Of a stretch of 64,000 bases of DNA, positions 19,001 through 25,739 are shown piece by piece. The notes under the pieces are model-generated. The model saw only the letters and a program-made list of their open reading frames with translations. It was not told the DNA's origin and made no database searches. Both the position numbers and the translations under genes were made by a program. The stretch is taken from NCBI RefSeq assembly GCF_002835735.1, contig NZ_PISD01000006.1:1-64000 (forward strand), given 5' to 3'. Numbering within the stretch: the stretch's first letter is position 1; every line of letters starts with the position of its first letter. The DNA comes from Cytobacillus horneckiae (GTDB lineage Bacteria > Bacillota > Bacilli > Bacillales > Cytobacillaceae).

Positions 19001-19666
19001 AGCTTTCACAGCATGATTCATTACATTAAACGCAGCGCCATTCATTCTGACTACGCGTGAAATATCAGTGCCACGAGTTAATTCTTGATATCTCTTTTTT
19101 TGTTCGTCAAGCCCTTTGTTAACTTTTAATGCAGCCGCATGGAGACGATCCATTTCTTGAACAGCTTTTCTATCAGCTTCGGCTTTCTTCTTAACTTCCA
19201 TAGAAGCTGTCGAAAGTTGAGTCTTCATGTTTTTAATGCTATTTGAAGACCTATCATAAGTACCTGTCATTGATACAAGATTACCTTCAGCGTTCTTAAA
19301 AGAAGCAGAAAGCTTTCCTGTCTCATCAACAGAAACTTTAACGTCACGACCATATTGTTTTAATTTTTGAGTTAATTTTGCTTGCGACGCTTCATAACTT
19401 TGCATCATACTTTGATTAGTCTTTAACCGAGAAGACCAAGCATTCATTGCACGATCCAAGTTTATGAATTCGTCCTTCTGGTTCTTTGCGCTTTTGGCAT
19501 TGTTATTCATTGATCCAGTTAAAGCACCTAAAGAATTAACAACTTCAGAAGACTTTTTATTGAATCTATCGAGGATGTTTATAGCTTTTGTAAACTCTTG
19601 CAAATCTGAACTATCGACATCAAACGCAATTCCAATGCGATTGTTACTATCTGCCAACTTACTCAC
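13061..19666 (-). CDS. Giant phage tail tape measure protein with SLT and LysM domains
   Basis: 2201 aa, about a third of the element. It has an N-terminal helical region (1-330), a TP901-type tape measure core (about 340-560: SIRLSTQLGRTLTDINEAL, GVATRESGQIIGNSL), hydrophobic helices near 655-675 and 725-755, and long Ala/Lys coiled coils. The motif GLVGEAGPEAIIPL follows a lytic-transglycosylase-like SLT domain (about 1395-1500: AKRESGFNP). A LysM lies at about 1557-1600 (YKIKYGDTLSELAVRF), then more coiled coil. In phages such a protein sets tail length and its hydrolase opens the cell wall. GTG 19666 abuts AAGGAA; TTG 19657 is better spaced and may be the real start. No other tail gene is recognisable. 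Confidence 0.93.
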   Translation of the reverse strand: MSKLADSNNRIGIAFDVDSSDLQEFTKAINILDRFNKKSSEVVNSLGALTGSMNNNAKSAKNQKDEFINLDRAMNAWSSRLKTNQSMMQSYEASQAKLTQKLKQYGRDVKVSVDETGKLSASFKNAEGNLVSMTGTYDRSSNSIKNMKTQLSTASMEVKKKAEADRKAVQEMDRLHAAALKVNKGLDEQKKRYQELTRGTDISRVVRMNGAAFNVMNHAVKANGEIVRASMDRNGKWTQTLRMQNGELRTISGYYDRTNKKLIQYSESVSRSETATRRASSAIQNQSRHLSNLERSMQGLNKYTLTWADAIEIAGTRMLQWSVAGTAIFGLQRGFQNLISTIIEIDTQMTQLFRVLPEETNFNEMMKDSIRLSTQLGRTLTDINEALITFARSGFNNVDTRFLSEAATLMANVSDIDMFDASETITSAITLFNVEARDAIQVVNKLNEVDNDYAISTQQLAKSITRAGGTAASFGVSLNELLGHTTAIGVATRESGQIIGNSLKTIYSRVNTLDKARNAIEALGISMTLPNGDNRDVADIMNDIAKKWPELNNAQKQNTAINVAGTYQLSRFLAMMNNYQMGLDATATAQNSYNSAVEENEKYMKSIQARINLLKSSFSQLSIALREAGLGKTILVILESLNNLTQGFTKIIEVMGKWSFAIPIVAAAVGIFIAQMQRTRNEMLTFQMAMAGMNTAMSRQALMMSTTVTTSTILSGAFATLRTAAIGLTTALLTNPLTWIAVALTAIPMLIGHFKRLKAEQEALYKKAEDNTKAFKDFKKEVESGDVSQTSIDVFASKTDVAGKALERLEKAQNKAKKAQEDAKSAYDSLNHAYAISSSSIQTHTNWQDTLSKNTKEELADIGIKYDKYKSIEELMAAVKKRQGEYSDAVNAGNAVLEEAEKKLAFHADAFEEVGEEVQETMDLMQTFFGVNDQMVQQMIGAYNHIMVLTKIKNKDANQTEMLEQSYKLWEARLGLTRQEIMKNPDAMKENIDWQLKMKDKWGEATQKILNNEEQKQLAVDITKQKTKEAADEQIAAEKKAAEEKAKAAEDEVKRKSKAFEEFRRNMALNQALNLGMTAEEVSNATLRGDFNKKSADKSIAAMKGENKQTVSTQTAYDKLKQLQNTANETRQKNQFKSGDNIKKNLESERKQAGTTAKGHQDSATKVSNAAKNKKDNVIKHAGTQNKEHKRLSKDETGSVSSGWDTMWKTVSKIMDWIKGLFGIKTSSKKTSGSLKGNGIDRYAKGTSASGHGGGPAIVGEEGPELAHIPNLGTTVVGKSGPELLNLPKGTSVLPNKHTERVLKSYGFPAYAGGVGNFFDAITKGPKAVWESATSKFGLSDKLIPKWFVNHSGSPTKYITSLAVNKVKDMLDSAIGSFGDFAGAGSDMAQKAIAAALKITGQSMSWMPFLMTVAKRESGFNPRAINLWDINAKRGIPSKGMFQTIDPTFNTHKLAGMNDIWNPLHNAVAAIRYMISRYGGIGGHPAFKSMKNGGGYKPYANGGIINKPHMGLVGEAGPEAIIPLSANRRSRALDLYEQTGKALGVRAYANGGIVGGKYKIKYGDTLSELAVRFKTTVKNLMDMNKQIKNANKIYAGQYLTIKQSSSTSKPNPTPAKKSYTKAQADSKFQSTNDYVSYMQGMNAHGYDSATYKTWKLRSIKDYMPYASTATKQDYNKQYAQALSEYDSVSSAKTAFNQAGWYGLSKDQKASVWKGIQEDVVANAVEKLSQSTSAWLNTFNDGLSEANQKVTDWLSLADQMRDKQAALKKEAFVDNYVNTGMEKYGMIEKKSGAEAIQERMDQIRQQTESLLTDNAEINYQNNPAEFAKRKAQLDKEQKTIQDKINSVTADAKKRGLTAAQYSDVLGPLKDKLAELNAAEKELADATTTNNNILKANETTINKLGSEYQKLQKELEETTKKTEMLDMIKEKITSLFNWNSNSLFTEKTDEFGNVVRDIEGTIRSVLDVQKAIQDITSNIYENIDKTVEEMISNILTAELPDLSELFGGKSDYSGIANGINGAIDTIKPTWDEALSYMSGSMVNMFTGTNWQDTMKKWTKNMAISMEGLAPLFENLMFKFPEVIGKIMSELPSLVSTAMQNLTVGVFNTVIEILNRLVATVNQIVPADKRVPMFDKMQYATPTYTQNNETTNNNDTKTYQVGGAERNVTYVINTGVAIASESELREFAMLLKGLMEEEEGRGES

Positions 19667-19682
19667 TTCCTTAAATTTTCAT

Positions 19683-19712
19683 ATAATAAAAGGAGTCTCA
19701 TGGACTCCTTGA
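19683..19712 (-). terminator. Terminator upstream of the tape measure gene
   Basis: Read leftward: AAGGAGTC, loop, GACTCCTT then TTATTATA. It lies between the 118-aa gene and the tape measure gene, so it could end or attenuate transcription before the 6.6-kb gene. Confidence 0.7.
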
Positions 19713-19716
19713 AGTG

Positions 19717-20073
19717 TTAACTATTTTTCCTTTTTGGATGTTCAAGATCAATAAGCGTCAAGAAACCATGCTTTAGTTCAGCGCGAACATTAAATTCATT
19801 GAAATAAGCCAAAAATCGTTCTGCGCGATCTTCAGTTTTAAAAATTTCATAAAAACGGCGGGGCTTAATTTCTGCTGTTTGAAAGAAATCCGACCGGGAC
19901 AATTCTCTTCCATGAACATTAATTCCGTTCCATTTACCGTCATATTTGTAATACTGCCGCAAGTAACGGACCATTCCTTTTGCGATTATCTCATCCGTTA
20001 GTTCTCTATCATGAGTGCTTGCGGAAAAACCATACCGTGTATACTCAATTCCTAGAAATTTATTTAATGGCAT
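19717..20073 (-). CDS. Small protein upstream of the tape measure gene
   Basis: A 118-aa basic protein with many aromatic residues (TRYGFSASTHDRELTDEI, RYLRQYYKYDGKWNG, FKTEDRAERFLAYF). ATG 20073 follows GGAGGAAG with 9-nt spacing and overlaps the preceding gene by 14 nt, implying coupled translation. In siphophages the two genes before the tape measure are tail assembly chaperones, so this gene occupies that position. I see no slippery heptamer in the overlap and no family motif. Confidence 0.65.
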   Translation of the reverse strand: MPLNKFLGIEYTRYGFSASTHDRELTDEIIAKGMVRYLRQYYKYDGKWNGINVHGRELSRSDFFQTAEIKPRRFYEIFKTEDRAERFLAYFNEFNVRAELKHGFLTLIDLEHPKRKNS

Positions 20074-20407
20074 TTGCAACTTCCTCCAATTCTTCGATTG
20101 ATATATCTGGAAAAGTTTCTTTAAAAGCTTTAAGTATTTTCATTTCTGGTTGGGTTAATTGAATTTTATTTGCTTGTTTCTTTATAATTTCCATAATATT
20201 TTGTTGTTTAAAACTTTCGATAAATTGTTTTCGATGATTTACCATTGACACTTCTAACAGTTCAATTCCTTCAAGGAAGTTAGGTGTCTCCTCATTCTGG
20301 GCAGTTAACCAGCTCAAATCATCGCTTTCGTTGTTTTTACTTGCAAATTCATGTTCATTGTCTAATTCTAAAATCCCGTCGAGCCAGTGTTTTTCGTTGT
20401 TAGGCAT
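20060..20407 (-). CDS. Small acidic protein upstream of the tape measure gene
   Basis: A 115-aa protein. The acidic N-terminus (HWLDGILELDNEHEF...) is followed by a helical, more basic C-terminal half (IIKKQANKIQLTQPEMKILK). ATG 20407 follows AGGAGG with 8-nt spacing. It overlaps the next gene by 14 nt. Order acidic then basic, directly before the tape measure gene, mimics the tail-chaperone pair; that is positional inference only. Confidence 0.65.
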   Translation of the reverse strand: MPNNEKHWLDGILELDNEHEFASKNNESDDLSWLTAQNEETPNFLEGIELLEVSMVNHRKQFIESFKQQNIMEIIKKQANKIQLTQPEMKILKAFKETFPDISIEELEEVANAIK

Positions 20408-20428
20408 GTACTTTTCCTCCTGTGCTTC

Positions 20429-20713
20429 CTATAATTTTTTTGCTTGATAAACAAATGACTTGAGATTATTGACATCTGTTAAGTGAATATCACTTTTATT
20501 TAAAGCCTCAATGATTTGTTTATCACGTGATCTAACATAGATATTAGTTTCAGTGCATCGCATCAATGAAGCGAGTTTTTTTAAAGATAAAGGGGATTGG
20601 TTTATATGCCATTCGCCGATAACATTTCGTCGCACACGATCTATAAAATCCTGTTTACCTAATCTTTCTGCCACGTTTTTCACCTTCAATCTATTAGTGC
20701 TTCTATAATCCAT
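20429..20713 (-). CDS. Small helix-turn-helix-like protein (paralogue of 21059)
   Basis: Up to 94 aa; ATG 20713 lacks a good ribosome site, and GTG 20674 behind AAGGTG would give 81 aa. The segment QSPLSLKKLASLMRCTETNIYVRSRD looks like a short helix-turn-helix. It aligns with the protein at 21059: DF(I/V), a GxP-like turn, (L/V)S(L/F), A(S/A)(L/Y)(M/L), TN(I/A), R...D. Probably a diverged duplicate DNA-binding protein; targets unknown. Confidence 0.6.
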   Translation of the reverse strand: MDYRSTNRLKVKNVAERLGKQDFIDRVRRNVIGEWHINQSPLSLKKLASLMRCTETNIYVRSRDKQIIEALNKSDIHLTDVNNLKSFVYQAKKL

Positions 20714-20899
20714 TAATACTGAAAGAGTGTACTTTTTCTCGCTAAAATGAGGAAAACTAGAATTAATTTATAAATAAGTAAATAGTAATAAACCCTTTAA
20801 TATCAAGGGTAATGACCGTGTTTTTATTTAAGTTAGAGTTACAATTTAAATAAGATGAGTTAAATTAGAGAGGTAGGGTAAAGAATAAAACGAACGGTA

Positions 20900-20934
20900 C
20901 ATAAAGAAAGCCGGCCACAAGTTCATGGCCGACA
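20900..20934 (-). terminator. Leftward terminator in the 20714-21058 gap
   Basis: Read leftward: GTCGGCCA, loop, TGGCCGGC, then TTTCTTTAT. It ends transcripts coming from the gene at 21059. The rest of the 345-bp gap (20714-21058) shows only A/T-rich sequence with no convincing gene. Confidence 0.85.
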
Positions 20935-21058
20935 GTTTTAGGACATTTATTATCTTTAACACGGATTAGCCCTAACCAGAGAGAAGGGAAGGGAAAGGGG
21001 TTAATAGGACTATTTCATCCACTAACACGTAACCCTTTGTTCCTTCTGGCTAAGGCAC

Positions 21059-21340
21059 TCATTCATTCACAATAACTTGAACGTTATCTTCTTCGGTATC
21101 TAAGTAGAAATGATTCTTACCGTTAATTAGTTTCACCTTAATACCAGCATGTTCTAACGGCTTCATAACATTTTCATCTAGTTTTCTTAACCGTAAAGCA
21201 TTCGTTGATATATTTAAATAAGCTGCAACTTCAGCAAAGGAAACTGGTAAACCATTATAAGCATACTTTCCAAGTGTTATTATTGTAACGTTACGGACGA
21301 AATCTTCCCGTGAATAGTAAGAGCCATTTTTAAGTTTCAT
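21059..21340 (-). CDS. Small helix-turn-helix-like protein
   Basis: A 93-aa protein: SREDFVRNVTIITLGKYAY, then GLPVSFAEVAAYLNISTNAL (likely helix-turn-helix), then a short beta-rich tail (VKLINGKNHFYLD). ATG 21340 follows GGAGG with 9-nt spacing. It is distantly similar to the protein at 20429 over most of its length. It resembles small phage or plasmid DNA-binding proteins; the function is not recognised. Confidence 0.68.
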   Translation of the reverse strand: MKLKNGSYYSREDFVRNVTIITLGKYAYNGLPVSFAEVAAYLNISTNALRLRKLDENVMKPLEHAGIKVKLINGKNHFYLDTEEDNVQVIVNE

Positions 21341-21639
21341 TATTCTTAACCTCCAATATTATTAAAATTTCCTTTAAACTTATCGACGTAGGAGATGGGC
21401 CGACCGCCGAGGTCGTATAAATGTTTAATACGTATTACTCTGCGATGCTAGGTAAACCTTAAAGTTCAAAAGTTTCCCATTCATCAAAACCGTTATAATA
21501 CTTAAGATCAATATATCTGAACCTTTTAACTTACCGGTACTAGTAGCAGCAGAAAGTTCAAGTACAAGATATAAGATTCAATATCTAAGGGAAGTGGTTC
21601 AATACCTTGTAACTCTAAGGATGAATCCACTTTTTAAGA

Positions 21640-21693
21640 GGTTACCTTTTTCCCAAGTATCTAGGCTGTTGGGGTTACGTTTCTCCCAAGTAT
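21640..21693. repeat. Two 21-bp direct repeats, 33 bp apart
   Basis: GGTTACCTTTTTCCCAAGTAT (21640-21660, 21 bp written as GGTTAC + CTTTTTCCCAAGTAT) and a copy at 21673-21693 match at 19 of 21 positions. They end 3 bp before the RepL-like gene's stop. The surrounding gap (21341-21696) also has a plus-strand hairpin with a T tail near 21590-21637 and otherwise no gene. Iterons or a regulatory site are possible. Confidence 0.6.
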
Positions 21694-21696
21694 TTT

Positions 21697-22518
21697 TTAT
21701 GGATGATATGGGGAAGAAGCGAACATCGATTCAAGTGTTTTATCTGGATAGCCTTTTTTTCTGAAAAATAGATAAGGATTAACATAATATTTTCTTTCTC
21801 TTCGATCCATTGTCGAACCTTCGAATAAAATTCCATTTTTGTGGCATTTTCTAAGAAATTTATTAGCATCTGTATTATCTATTCCTAATATTTCAATTAT
21901 AGCTTTCTGATTTAAATACTCTATTTTTTCCGTTTCTTCCTCGTGAGGATTGATGCAAATTAGATTCGTTTCATAATGAACAAACGGCAATAACTTGTAT
22001 AGATACCCTAATTGAGCTGGCTGCAAATCATTCGAAAGTTTTTTGAGAGTTGTACTGAATAATTTAATTAATTCCTTACCGTTTACCGCACCTTTGATAT
22101 GAAGATCAGGATTTAACTTGTATCCTTTTTCATCCAATTTTAGAGCTGAAACATTTGAAAGAGAATCGATAATTTGATTTCTAGAGCTAACCTTTTTTAC
22201 TCCCAAACCTTTACCCAAGTCAGTTTTTGTAGCCATTACCTTCCCATCCTCCCTTAATAAATATCCAGTCCCGTATTCCATAAAAGGTATTAACTTTAAG
22301 ATATAACCGCACTTCTTAGTATCTAATTTTAAAGATACATCTTTGATCCGTTCCATTTTACCGAAAGAAAAATGACGTTTATCTCTATTGTATAAAGTAA
22401 ATCTTTTTCGTCTTTCTTTTTCTTCCTTCGAAATAATTGTATCTCCTTGTTTCAAGTCGCTTATTTCACCTGTGGTTTTGTTTAATAAAGCAAATTCGTC
22501 ATCATGTTTATTAATCAT
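21697..22518 (-). CDS. RepL-like protein with two related winged-helix halves
   Basis: A 273-aa protein whose halves resemble each other. About residues 70-145 read KCGYILKLIPFMEYGTGYL ... KGYKLNPDLHIKG, and about 165-262 read LGYLYKLLPFVHYETNLI ... RKYYVNPYLFFRKKG. The ending (K/R)(G/K)Y..NP....KG after a winged helix is the pattern of Firmicute RepL-type replication proteins. Role in element replication is inferred. It overlaps the upstream gene by ATGA and has GGAAAGGG before its ATG. Confidence 0.68.
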   Translation of the reverse strand: MINKHDDEFALLNKTTGEISDLKQGDTIISKEEKERRKRFTLYNRDKRHFSFGKMERIKDVSLKLDTKKCGYILKLIPFMEYGTGYLLREDGKVMATKTDLGKGLGVKKVSSRNQIIDSLSNVSALKLDEKGYKLNPDLHIKGAVNGKELIKLFSTTLKKLSNDLQPAQLGYLYKLLPFVHYETNLICINPHEEETEKIEYLNQKAIIEILGIDNTDANKFLRKCHKNGILFEGSTMDRRERKYYVNPYLFFRKKGYPDKTLESMFASSPYHP

Positions 22519-22811
22519 TTAAATAAGCCCTTTCCAAGAAGGTCATGAAAAGCCTTTATCTTTTTGTCAGTGTAAATACTTAGTATTTTAAATTGATGGC
22601 GGTACTTGTCTTCGTCGATTATCAGAGTTTTGCGTTCATATTGCTTTATCATCTTATTTGCAAATGACTTTAATTCGCGTGGTAATTGCAAGTGATACGT
22701 TACAATAAGCTTTTCTTTATATAACTCGACGGATATTTTGGAAAATTCAATACCTTGTACGGTTGTTAATATAGCAGCTTTATTAATATCAGTTGTTGAG
22801 TAAGTTTTCAT
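22515..22811 (-). CDS. Hypothetical protein upstream of the RepL-like gene
   Basis: A 98-aa protein (MKTYSTTDINKAAILTTVQG...) with a mixed beta/alpha pattern and a basic C-terminus. Its stop overlaps the start of the RepL-like gene (ATGA), so the two are translated together. ATG 22823 is directly against AAAGGA, so ATG 22811 is the more likely start. No family recognised. Confidence 0.62.
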   Translation of the reverse strand: MKTYSTTDINKAAILTTVQGIEFSKISVELYKEKLIVTYHLQLPRELKSFANKMIKQYERKTLIIDEDKYRHQFKILSIYTDKKIKAFHDLLGKGLFK

Positions 22812-22823
22812 TGACTGATCCAT

Positions 22824-23423
22824 TCCTTTCTTTGTGCAATTTGTATTTTTTAAGTTTCCTTTCGAAGTCCATTAATACGAAAACAATGTTCTTGCGTCTC
22901 TATAAAATGATAAAAGTGCAAGAATTTTATTTTTGTGGTACTTGTTACTCGGGAATAGTGCTTCGAGGTCTTTTTGAGTATCGACATCGATATTAATTTG
23001 ATTGGTCTATACTGATATGGAGTGGTTGCTTAAAAAGAAGAGAAATAAATTCTTGCGGTAAAATAAAAAAGACAGGTTAAATTCTGAAGAGTGTTGTAGG
23101 AAGCCGTGTTATTGGCCCTTCAGAAAATAACCTGTATAAGAAAGGAAAAAAATCGGACATTTGAAGAAAACAATTAAGGTAGGTGTTGCTTTCTTCATAT
23201 TTACATTAATACGAAAAAGTTAGGTGGAAAACGCGATATTCTTGCACTTTGTAAAAATAAATTTTGAAATAATGTTAGGGGAAGTTATCGAGAGAACACC
23301 CGACTAAGTGCCGTTCTGTTAAAGGTTAATTATCGAGCATGAATATATATAAGGGTTAAGGAAGGGGAAACGTTATAATTTACATGCCAGAACCAGTTAT
23401 TCAAACATGTTTTTAATCAATCC
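22824..23423. other. 600-bp non-coding region rich in short repeats
   Basis: No convincing gene. TTCTTGC occurs at 22889, 23050 and 23239 and, inverted, at 22918. ATTCTTGCACTTT at 23238-23250 is matched exactly on the other strand at 22913-22925. CATTAATACGAAAA occurs at 22870-22883 and 23204-23217. Arms of 18 bp (two mismatches) at 23072-23089 and 23118-23135 form a long hairpin whose leftward read-out continues into TTTTTTATTTTA, like a terminator. The region may hold an origin, a small RNA or operators for the leftward operon. Confidence 0.55.
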
Positions 23424-23639
23424 TTACTCTTGTTTTAATAACAAAAACAAATAATTATTTACCTTCCTTAAAATCTCAAGCATTAATACGTCATCATCAA
23501 CAATTACTTCAGTGCAATATTCCGGATCATAGCCTTCTCTATATAGTTGTGAAGCCATTTTACCTCTGATGATGTCCAATAGTTCAACTGCTTCGTCATT
23601 TAATAGGAATTCATGTTTACGTTTAACGTTGTGTTTCAT
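23424..23639 (-). CDS. Small hypothetical protein
   Basis: A 71-aa protein: a basic start (MKHNVKRKHEFLLN), an acidic middle (EVIVDDDVLMLEIL) and a hydrophobic end (YLFLLLKQE). ATG 23639 follows AAGGAG with 9-nt spacing, which supports a real gene. No family recognised. It lies between the short recombinase and the repeat-rich region. Confidence 0.55.
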   Translation of the reverse strand: MKHNVKRKHEFLLNDEAVELLDIIRGKMASQLYREGYDPEYCTEVIVDDDVLMLEILRKVNNYLFLLLKQE

Positions 23640-23732
23640 CGCTTTGGCTCCTTCGTTCTTTTTTGCTTAGTTTTACACATGATAAGTGATTTAACTCAAA
23701 TAAAAAAAGAACTACCATTAAGGCAGCTCTCA

Positions 23733-24302
23733 TTAAATACTAAATGTATCAAGTATATTATCTTTCTCTTCTTTGTTTATTCCGATGTAAGTTAATGTAA
23801 TCCGTGGTGTACTATGGTTCAATATGTCTTGTAGCATTGCAACGTCTTTAGTCTGTTTATAAAACCAATATCCAAACGTCTTACGCATGGTATGTGTACC
23901 AATTGAATCAATACCAGCAAAGTTGCCAGCCTTTTGTAGCTGCCGGTATGCCTGAATCTTACTTATTGGCTTATCACCTTTGCGGCTTGGAAACAACCAA
24001 ATACTCTCAACAGTTTCAGCATAAGCAAGAATCTCGTTGTAAATAGATGTAATGTTTATCATTCGTTCCTTCTTAGTCTTTCCTTCACGCACAAGAAACT
24101 CTTTCCTTGTCTTCTTCTTTATCTTCTTAATGTGATCTGTTTCAAGCTTTAGCAGATCAGAAACTCGAAGGCCAGTATTAATGCCAATAAGAAATAGTAT
24201 GTAGTCACGTTCGTTGCAATGTCTTTTCAAAGCCCATTTCATATCTGAAAGTTGTTGTTTGTTTCTGATCGGTTGAACGTCAATCAAATGTTCTTTGGGC
24301 AT
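23733..24302 (-). CDS. Short tyrosine recombinase (catalytic domain only)
   Basis: A 189-aa recombinase without the N-terminal core-binding domain. Catalytic residues are Arg46 (TGLRVSDLL), Lys75 (REGKTKKER), His137 and Arg140 (HTMRKTFG), His163 (LNHSTPRIT) and Tyr172. Such short enzymes are common on Bacillus plasmids and prophages, where they are thought to resolve multimers or invert DNA. It is distinct from the att integrase at 7358. ATG follows GGAGG. Its presence suggests that the element has a circular stage needing resolution. Confidence 0.9.
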   Translation of the reverse strand: MPKEHLIDVQPIRNKQQLSDMKWALKRHCNERDYILFLIGINTGLRVSDLLKLETDHIKKIKKKTRKEFLVREGKTKKERMINITSIYNEILAYAETVESIWLFPSRKGDKPISKIQAYRQLQKAGNFAGIDSIGTHTMRKTFGYWFYKQTKDVAMLQDILNHSTPRITLTYIGINKEEKDNILDTFSI

Positions 24303-24747
24303 TCTTCTTCATCCTCCATCAATACGAATAAAATCAATCATTTGAATGTATACTTTTTTCGATTAAATCAATATTATCATTGGATAATACTTAAAGTCAA
24401 TAATATAGGTGATATGAAAGTAAACTTTTGATTATTAGTTTACATTTGAACCCTTGCTTATTCCTTGGCCAAGGCATCATAGTGTTGATGAAAGTACAAG
24501 TCAATATGAATACGTTCTGAAGGCATTAGAGTGTTGCCTGATCCAGATAGAAAGGCAGAAGGAGGACGTTGAATAAGATTAGGAGAAGGTAAGGCTTCGG
24601 GCCGCGTTTACGTTTCTTTTTGCCGAAAATTGAAATTCGAAGCAGCACTCCCTACTAAACATTTTTGAGTATTTCCAAAGAACAGGGGGAGATGTAAAAG
24701 TGAACAAAACAAAAACCTCCTGTAATGAAGGCTTTTGAAAAAAAATT
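24303..24747. other. 445-bp gap without a recognised gene
   Basis: Contains CATCAATACGAATA at 24317-24330, close to the motif repeated at 22870 and 23204, and two similar short blocks (GGCATCATAGTGTTG near 24473 and GGCATTAGAGTGTTG near 24522). No reading frame with a ribosome site stands out. Confidence 0.4.
24704..24738 (-). terminator. Terminator after the coiled-coil membrane gene
   Basis: Read leftward: AAAAGCCT, loop, AGGAGGTTTTTGTTTTG. Confidence 0.75.
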
Positions 24748-25620
24748 TTAAGATTCATCTTTATCGTTTGTTAGCTTGTACATCGCGAATCCTAAGTAAA
24801 CGAATAATGCAACTAGTTGACTGAAGAATAACCCAAGAAGGAACCATTTAGTTAATACATCATCGTATGTATCTGTAGAATACGGCAGCAAAGTTGAAGG
24901 GTAAACAATCCCGACACCGCAAGAATATATCAGCACAAACATTCCGCTCCATACCCATTTAGGTTTACCGTAATCATTAAGAATCTTTAGTTGTTCCGCT
25001 AACTGAAGTTCCAACACTCTTATATCATCATTTAACCGATCCTGTTCTTTTCTTGTATCTTTATAATCGGTGTTTATATTGGGAACAGCAGGTCGAAATT
25101 TAAAGCCACCTAAAGGAAAATTCGATTCTGGTTGAGCCATATCGTCCATTACTTTAAATACCTTTTCATACCAATTCATGCGATCGGGGTATTTAAAGTC
25201 TTTGAATGCTTCTTTAAACTTGCTGAACTTATCGTAATATTCATCCGTGGAATTTTGAAGTTCTGCTATTTCTAATGCAATTTGCTTTACTTGCTTATAA
25301 TAAGGCTCTACTTCTTCTTCAGTTAAAAGATCATACTCATCTTCTTCTATAACTTCTTCAAGTGTTCTTCCAAGTATTATTAGTTTGATGTTATCATTTG
25401 AAACGAAGTCATTTAAATCATCTTCGAATAAAAATCTTTCGGCATTTTCCAACATTTCTCGTTTAGCATCTAAATCTTTTTTTATTTCTCTAATCCTTCG
25501 TTTTATACCATTCTGATCACTAGCCAGGGATATTACTCTACTTACTAAGAAACCACCGATAATTGCAACAAGTGCTGCAGTAGAAGTTGTAATTGTTGAT
25601 ATGAGTCCGTTTAAGTCCAT
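24748..25620 (-). CDS. Coiled-coil membrane protein, unknown function
   Basis: A 290-aa protein with one membrane helix near the N-terminus (about 10-30, TAALVAIIGGFLVSRVISL). A long charged helical region with heptad-like spacing and acidic patches (EEVIEEDEYDLLTEEEVEP) follows. Two C-terminal helices lie near 226-247 and 257-280. ATG 25620 follows GGAGG. It is monocistronic with its own terminator, sits at the cargo end of the element, and may be accessory. Defence or exclusion is only a possibility; I recognise no domain. Confidence 0.72.
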   Translation of the reverse strand: MDLNGLISTITTSTAALVAIIGGFLVSRVISLASDQNGIKRRIREIKKDLDAKREMLENAERFLFEDDLNDFVSNDNIKLIILGRTLEEVIEEDEYDLLTEEEVEPYYKQVKQIALEIAELQNSTDEYYDKFSKFKEAFKDFKYPDRMNWYEKVFKVMDDMAQPESNFPLGGFKFRPAVPNINTDYKDTRKEQDRLNDDIRVLELQLAEQLKILNDYGKPKWVWSGMFVLIYSCGVGIVYPSTLLPYSTDTYDDVLTKWFLLGLFFSQLVALFVYLGFAMYKLTNDKDES

Positions 25621-25739
25621 ATTCACCTCCTTTTTACTAATTAATTTAATTATAAAGCTGAGGAATAAAAGAAGTCGATATTTTATGAAGGGGAATTTAT
25701 CCTTTTGTCGAAATAAGTATGTGAAAAGGAGTGGGTAAT

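Noticed and set aside
21675..21869. 64-codon leftward frame at the end of the RepL-like gene
   Set aside because: Lies inside the RepL-like gene in another frame and lacks a ribosome site.
22793..22996. 67-codon rightward frame in the repeat-rich gap
   Set aside because: Low-complexity Phe/Leu/Tyr composition, no ribosome site, overlaps a leftward gene.
23733..24302. Second integrase as sign of a second nested element
   Set aside because: No flanking repeats were found; a catalytic-domain-only recombinase is better explained as a resolvase of the same element.
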